This document shows, piece by piece, positions 31,501 to 34,568 of a stretch of DNA of 34,568 nt. The DNA lies in the NCBI GenBank assembly GCA_002731775.1, contig PCCP01000085.1, positions 1-34,568 of the forward strand, read 5' to 3'. Origin of the DNA: Gammaproteobacteria bacterium. GTDB taxonomy: Bacteria > Pseudomonadota > Gammaproteobacteria > Pseudomonadales > Pseudohongiellaceae. A program made the translations under genes and the position numbers. The notes under the pieces are model-generated. The model was not told the origin of the DNA. It made no database searches and worked only from the letters and a program-made list of their open reading frames with translations. Every line of letters starts with the position of its first letter. The first letter of the stretch is position 1.

Positions 31501-32090
31501 ATGTCGGTAAGACGCTCCAAGTTGTCCCGGGTGCGTCTGATCCTGTTTTCTGTTTCCTTGCGCCGTTCCTTGTATTTGGAGATACCGGCGGCTTCCTCGA
31601 TAAATATCCTTAATTCTTCCGGCTTCGATTCAATCAGCCGCGACACCATGCCCTGCTCGATAATCGAGTAGCTGCGCGCTCCCAGGCCAGTGCCAAGGAA
31701 AATATCGGTAATATCTTTACGTCGACAGCGGATGCCATTAAGACTGTAAGTAGATTGCGCATCACGATCGACCTTGCGTTTGATAGAGACTTCGGCGAAG
31801 TTGACGTATTCGCCTCGCAATTTCTTGTCGTGATTATCAAAAACCAGTTCGACACTGGCCTGCCCCACAGGCTTACGACTGCTGGAGCCATTGAAGATGA
31901 CGTCCGTCATCTGTTCTCCGCGCAGGTTCTTGGCGGAACTTTCACCCATCACCCAGCGCACGGCGTCAATCACATTGGATTTGCCACAGCCATTAGGACC
32001 AACGACAGCACAGAGGCTGGACGGAAAGTTGATTGTGGTGGGGTCTACGAAGGTTTTGAAACCAGCTAATTTTATACATTTCAGGCGCAT
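28572..32090 (-). CDS. smc: Chromosome segregation/condensin ATPase SMC
   Basis: The core subunit of bacterial condensin, which organises and separates chromosomes together with ScpA/ScpB. The 1172 residues show the full SMC layout. The N-terminal ATPase half has Walker A at G31-S38 (GPNGCGKS), followed by VRWVMGESSAKNLRG. A long coiled coil follows (about 165-500), then a hinge (about 515-640, with WEMAVETVLGDSLQSICVEG) and a return coiled coil. The C-terminal half has the ABC signature LLSGGEKAMTAIAL and Walker B FCMLDEVDAPLDD, with a D-loop. Its presence, with no MukB-like protein, fits Pseudomonas-type gammaproteobacteria. It is first of the minus-strand run and has a notable hairpin 48-109 bp upstream. 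Confidence 0.96.
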   Translation of the reverse strand: MRLKCIKLAGFKTFVDPTTINFPSSLCAVVGPNGCGKSNVIDAVRWVMGESSAKNLRGEQMTDVIFNGSSSRKPVGQASVELVFDNHDKKLRGEYVNFAEVSIKRKVDRDAQSTYSLNGIRCRRKDITDIFLGTGLGARSYSIIEQGMVSRLIESKPEELRIFIEEAAGISKYKERRKETENRIRRTRDNLERLTDIRDELERQLQHLKRQSVAAEKYGEFKQQERQTTANLNALRWRSLDDELRSNQESINSLEINIEATTAEQRKLDARVEKHLSDNADLTDALGEVQEHFYSLGNDIARIEQSIEHHIERTDQLRLDLSETEEGWSQTKEELDVDLKKITQLDAELRLISPELEAATNSEAESTKLLENAEQKLQQWQQEWDAFNQRAEEPRQSAEVEQSRIQQLEKIVDRGLERKQNLEQEQQAIAASPEDESITETTRQINKLETDIGSGQARNTKLGLQLENRRQALATNSTDLDAVRSELQTARGKLASLEALQQAALGQDQQEINRWLRQKGMDNQLRLGESLKIAAGWEMAVETVLGDSLQSICVEGLGNLGSLLAELPQGKLGLIDVLTVAPGSEAANANAELTLLATKVSCDWDLGDLLADIYVADNLADALASRDQLTAGESIITANGVWLGTSWIQIYTENKQNSVVERRSLISEISINIKYLNNKSNKLIEHQERLKSALSKDESAREATQTEISKKSRELSDLKSLISASMAKVEEANLRAQRLQRELEELARQLTLEEENTAEARARLQQALDDMERDIGDRERLEANRDGTREALEKCRANAATDKDLVHELALKQQSTQSQLQSTRETMDRMASQMQRSKERMESLHTQLAESDEPVQTMRKDLESLLQKRLTVEKELTAAKAKVDDNEHSIRSLEQQRNQKLEQLNTVRESLMQMRLKNEGASVKREGILEQLQAAKFDLEVVLAELPDGMEQQECEQELEKLGNRIQRLGPINLAAIDEYKQASERKVYLDKQNEDLEKALNTLQNAIRKIDKETRARFKETFDKINSGLQKLFPKVFGGGHAYLDMTGDDLLDTGVAIMARPPGKRNSTIHLLSGGEKAMTAIALVFSIFQLNPSPFCMLDEVDAPLDDANVERYAKLVREMAANVQFIFITHNKLTMEMANQLLGVTMHEPGVSRVVAVDIDAAAELAAN

Positions 32091-32137
32091 GAAATACTCG
32101 GAACACCAGCCTTCATCAGTTCGATACTACGAAGTTA

Positions 32138-32199
32138 TGGGATTTGCTTTTTGCCTTGACAGATGCGCCAGAACAGTTACAGGCAAAGCCCAAATCCCA
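32138..32199. repeat. Long imperfect hairpin upstream of smc
   Basis: The outer arms TGGGATTTG (32138-32146) and CAAATCCCA (32191-32199) pair perfectly over 9 bp. A small symmetric internal loop leads to TTTGCCT (32150-32156) pairing with AGGCAAA (32181-32187), then four further pairs around one bulge and a loop of about 15 nt. No T run follows on either strand, so it is not a standard intrinsic terminator. It could be a 5' untranslated structure of smc or a REP/MITE-like unit. Confidence 0.6.
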
Positions 32200-33008
32200 G
32201 CTAAGAAAAGTTAGAAATTTGATTGCAAAACCCGTTATCTATTCGCCATGCAGTGTATCCGATTTGCTGTTTTAATGACACAGAAATTGTGGGCCGCCGC
32301 ACTCCAATTTCAGCCCGGTCGGCCGCTACTGAATTGATGGGCCTCATATTAATAATTCCGGCCTTATGGAAATAAATACGCCAGCACATCCAGACCTGCA
32401 ACTAGGCGTTTCCGGTGTGACCTGCATCGCGCTGTCATTTTTCCTGGATTGGCGATCTTTGAGTTGTTTACGGCGAAAGCAAGGCTAACTCCACCACCAC
32501 TTCCGACCCCAATACTGCGCTCATCGCCTCTTTATTTGAGCAGTATTTCAAGCAAAAACGGGGCTATCTGTTTCTCGGCGCCAGCATTAATCTACAGATC
32601 ACGCCGTGGCGCCGTTATCGGAGGACTGCTCGGCGCGGTGTGGGCCGATAGCAATACCGCCCAGCGAGGCGTCGGTGTTGGGGCCATTGGTGGTGGCGCC
32701 AAGGGTGTCATTCAGGGCACGGGAGAACCGGGCCAGTAATCAGGTGTTGCCTGATGGGTAGGGGCTACCGGGTTTTGAATTAGTATCCTGCCATCAACCC
32801 TTGGTCAACTGCCTGTCACTTCCTTGTAAACTGGCGACATCCAGGAATTGTCCTATACTTAAAATCAGCAAGGAAAGCTGCCGCGAATTACAGGGACGTA
32901 AACCGCGCTTCGACCGTCTCTGCTTCTCTATCTGCCGGAACCTATTCGGCGCGGGCGGATTAACCCGTACACTCGCTCGCAATAAAAATAATGATGAGGG
33001 CTCCCCGA
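32200..33008. other. Gene-poor interval with decayed coding fragments
   Basis: No intact gene is visible between the smc-upstream hairpin and the ribbon-helix-helix gene. Short protein-like stretches occur in shifting frames, for example DPNTALIASLFEQYFKQKR around 32500-32560, then the glycine-zipper fragment at 32608-32739. From 32740 to 33008 I see only a possible TATACT (32854-32859) with no convincing -35. The interval looks like eroded genes rather than a regulatory region. Confidence 0.6.
32608..32739 (+). pseudogene. Glycine-zipper (2TM-like) protein fragment
   Basis: About 43 residues read GAVIGGLLGAVWADS...GVGAIGGGAKGVIQG, the alternating Gly pattern of glycine-zipper envelope proteins. 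The frame upstream is low-quality sequence without a signal peptide. The stop comes directly after GEPGQ, where relatives usually continue. I infer a truncated remnant, missing the N-terminus and the C-terminal part. A short functional ORF starting at 32449 is possible but unlikely. Confidence 0.45.
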
Positions 33009-33203
33009 ATGTTCACAATTAATCTCCCGAAAGACATAGAAAACCGACTGCAATCCCTGTCACTGAGCACAGGGCGAACGATGCAATATTATGCGCGAGA
33101 AGCGATCCTGGAGCACCTGGATGGAATCGAAGACAGGTTCCTGGCCCTGCATCGTTGCGGTGATGTTATTGCCGAAGACGTGGGTGAACGCGGAGATTAC
33201 TAA
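33009..33203 (+). CDS. Ribbon-helix-helix (RelB/CopG-like) protein, orphan antitoxin-like
   Basis: A 64-residue protein with a predicted ribbon-helix-helix DNA-binding fold: strand MFTINLPKDIENRL, helices SLSLSTGRTMQYYAREAILEHL, then DGIEDRFLAL. This resembles RelB/DinJ-type antitoxins, in which the C-terminal part wraps the toxin. Here that part is short and unlike the usual tail (HRCGDVIAEDVGERGDY). An AGGG ribosome site 8 nt upstream supports the ATG at 33009 over the one at 32991. No RelE/ParE-type toxin gene follows: the next gene is the opposite-strand GST. It may be an orphan antitoxin, a truncated remnant, or a small regulator. Confidence 0.7.
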   Translation: MFTINLPKDIENRLQSLSLSTGRTMQYYAREAILEHLDGIEDRFLALHRCGDVIAEDVGERGDY

Positions 33204-33272
33204 GTAATAACAGTAATGCGTTCGCTGCGTCAGAGCCTGAATTGCCCGCAGTTCTGCATCTTCACGTAATGG

Positions 33273-33884
33273 TTAAGCTCTGGCAGTAGGGCGAGAGGAT
33301 ACGCGAGTAAACCAGTTGCTCAGTTTCGGCTGGTCTTCTGCAATGCGTAAACCGAGGGCTGCCTTAGCCATAACGAAGGCGCACTGCGCGGTAATATCGG
33401 CTACGGTGTAGTCTTCTCCGGTGATAAATTCTTTCCCATCCAATTCCCTATCCAGCCATTCCATGCGCTCCTTTACGTTAAGGATGCCCGTTTCAGCCAC
33501 CTGGGGAATTTGAGTGACCCGGTCTTTCCACATTTCACCAGTATGGAGAAATATGGTGATCACAGGGATGAGGAATTCAAATTCCATCCGGCGGTGCCAC
33601 ATCTCGACCAGGGCTCTTTCTAGTGGATTTCGACCCATCAAGGGAGGGTTAGGATTCATTTCTTCCAGGTAGCGGCAGATTGCTGCAGATTCGGCAATGC
33701 AGGTACCGTCATCTAATTCCAGAAGCGGCATCTTTCCCAAGGAGTTTTTTGCCAGGTAACCCTCCGACTGGTTTTCTCCCGTCATCATGTTTACTGGAAC
33801 TATTGGAATTTCCAGTCCTTTTTCCGCAATAAAAATTCGTACTCGACGGGCATTGGGGGATGGGGGCAGATCGTAGAGCTTCAC
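33273..33884 (-). CDS. Glutathione S-transferase family protein
   Basis: A cytosolic GST-fold protein of 203 residues. The N-terminal thioredoxin-like domain (1-80) has KLYDLPPSPNARRVRIFIAEKG with a possible catalytic Ser at S9, KMPLLELDDGT with the conserved cis-Pro, and the glutathione-contact ESAAICRYLEE. The C-terminal helical domain has the N-capping motif GEDYTVADITAQCA. The start is GTG with AGGT about 8 nt upstream. The class (beta, theta or Nu-like) cannot be fixed by eye. It lies 35 bp after the DUF6152 gene on the same strand, so it may share a transcript with that gene and the edge gene. Detoxification or a specific conjugation role is unknown. Confidence 0.9.
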   Translation of the reverse strand: MKLYDLPPSPNARRVRIFIAEKGLEIPIVPVNMMTGENQSEGYLAKNSLGKMPLLELDDGTCIAESAAICRYLEEMNPNPPLMGRNPLERALVEMWHRRMEFEFLIPVITIFLHTGEMWKDRVTQIPQVAETGILNVKERMEWLDRELDGKEFITGEDYTVADITAQCAFVMAKAALGLRIAEDQPKLSNWFTRVSSRPTARA

Positions 33885-33919
33885 AGTTAATACCTATTGT
33901 GTTTGGTGGCTGCCTATTT

Positions 33920-34291
33920 CTAATAGGGGTCACGGTCTGGAGTGAAGATAGTTCCATCTTCAAAAGTTATTTCCCGCAAATACATCGTGTACTGCCGGCG
34001 CCCCCTAAGGCCAGTTACCTTAACCTTAGAACCAATTTCGAAACTCTCAAAGGATGCCCCCTTCCTGCGGAGTGAAGTGCTAGAACTCGACTCAACCAGC
34101 CAATAGACCTCATTCCCGGTCTCATCCATATTCTTTATTAGCACAGAGGAGTGCGGGTTTTGAAAGCGCACTCGCTCTATCACGCCTTCCACGGAAATAA
34201 TTTCCTGCGTAAAATTTGCGGCAGTAGAGTGATGCGCATTTGTTACAAACGGAACGTAACACAGTATTGTCAGGAACATCACCAGTCTCAT
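33920..34291 (-). CDS. DUF6152-like secreted protein
   Basis: A 123-residue protein with a clear signal peptide (MRLVMFLTILCYVPFVTNA, cleavage before HHS). The mature N-terminus HHSTAANF is followed by SVEGVIERVRFQNPHSSV, then VYWLVESSS, GSKVKVTGLRGR and a C-terminal FEDGTIFTP. The HHS start and the VxGxIxxVxxxNPH motif are typical of the DUF6152 family of small periplasmic proteins of unknown function, probably a small OB-like beta barrel. The start overlaps the upstream gene's stop as ATGA, so the two are translationally coupled. Confidence 0.82.
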   Translation of the reverse strand: MRLVMFLTILCYVPFVTNAHHSTAANFTQEIISVEGVIERVRFQNPHSSVLIKNMDETGNEVYWLVESSSSTSLRRKGASFESFEIGSKVKVTGLRGRRQYTMYLREITFEDGTIFTPDRDPY

Positions 34292-34568
34292 TGTATCTCT
34301 TCCTCTTTCGGTGCATTTAACTCAGTAAACCAGTCGTAGTTAGCCTCCGTGCATTCATACAAGGTAATTTCGGATTCGTCGGCTCGCCTGAAGAAATAAT
34401 CCATCACGATAGGGTTTTCGTAGAGCGTATCGTCAAAGTAAGTATGAGTGAGATGAAGGGTATCACCTTCGATCCTCAATACTTCGTTTGCGATTGTATT
34501 TCTTGACTGCGGTATACCTCGTGATGTTCGAATATAACCAAGTGAGTGGTTTCTTGATTCTATTATCA
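34288..34568 (-). CDS. Hypothetical protein, 5' end beyond the right edge
   Basis: The frame is open through the last base of the window, giving at least 92 C-terminal residues; the TTG at 34479 is only internal. The visible part, with HLTHTYFDDTLYENPIVMDYFFRRADE and a C-terminus of the form YDWFTELNAPKEEE, is charged and soluble-looking. I do not recognise the family. Its stop overlaps the DUF6152 start by 4 bp (ATGA), which suggests the two products act together. Similar C-terminal proteins next to DUF6152 genes are usually exported, but the signal-peptide region is not visible here. Confidence 0.7.
   Translation of the reverse strand, partial: IIESRNHSLGYIRTSRGIPQSRNTIANEVLRIEGDTLHLTHTYFDDTLYENPIVMDYFFRRADESEITLYECTEANYDWFTELNAPKEEEIQ

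Overview
The window looks like a chromosomal segment of an aerobic, probably marine or free-living gammaproteobacterium of the Pseudomonadales/Cellvibrionales kind. The basis is the smc-zipA-ligA order, fadBA next to ttcA, the msrB/alaA pair, pdxB, a Bax-type glucosaminidase, bolA and djlA. No database search was possible, so the taxonomic placement is inference. No tRNA, rRNA, CRISPR array, insertion sequence or prophage gene was seen. Almost all of the DNA is tightly packed housekeeping genes, with two loose stretches (17.86-18.53 kb and 32.09-33.0 kb) that hold gene remnants and structured DNA.

Layout. 1-2586 (+): the 3' part of a large secreted-looking protein with an Asp-rich repeat, a Pro-Glu spacer and three related beta-rich modules, closed by a hairpin terminator. 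2712-3122 (-) msrB is divergent from 3301-4512 (+) alaA. 11448-4532 (-) is a long co-directional cluster: fadB-fadA-ttcA-yheU-tusA-exonuclease-pdxB (fatty acid beta-oxidation, tRNA thiolation with sulfur relay, a FEN-type nuclease, and pyridoxal phosphate synthesis). 11591-12625 (+) is a secreted polysaccharide deacetylase. Its 3' end overlaps the convergent bax-like gene (13432-12596, -), which lies behind bolA (13827-13501, -). 14001-17855 (+) is rbgA followed in the same frame by a PreP-like M16 metalloprotease.

17856-18533 holds a possible small RNA with a clean intrinsic terminator, a decayed cation-efflux (CDF) gene and a promoter. 18534-23250 (+) is the most distinctive operon: a GltD-like flavin/iron-sulfur oxidoreductase followed by a fused gamma-alpha subunit and a beta subunit of a 2-oxoacid:acceptor oxidoreductase. 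It resembles the KorABC 2-oxoglutarate:NADP+ oxidoreductase known from Azoarcus, and would offer a CoA- and ferredoxin-type route from a 2-oxoacid to its acyl-CoA alongside, or in place of, a dehydrogenase complex.

32090-23319 (-) is smc-zipA-ligA-lytic transglycosylase-djlA (chromosome organisation, division, replication, envelope). 32091-33008 is a gene-poor stretch with a long hairpin and a glycine-zipper remnant. It is followed by an orphan ribbon-helix-helix protein (33009-33203, +) and a minus-strand set of a hypothetical protein cut by the right edge, a DUF6152 protein and a glutathione S-transferase.

The candidates most worth attention are the Kor-type operon, the yheU gene lodged between ttcA and tusA, the terminator-ended intergenic transcript at about 17.88-18.06 kb, and the triplicated Asp-rich protein at the left edge.
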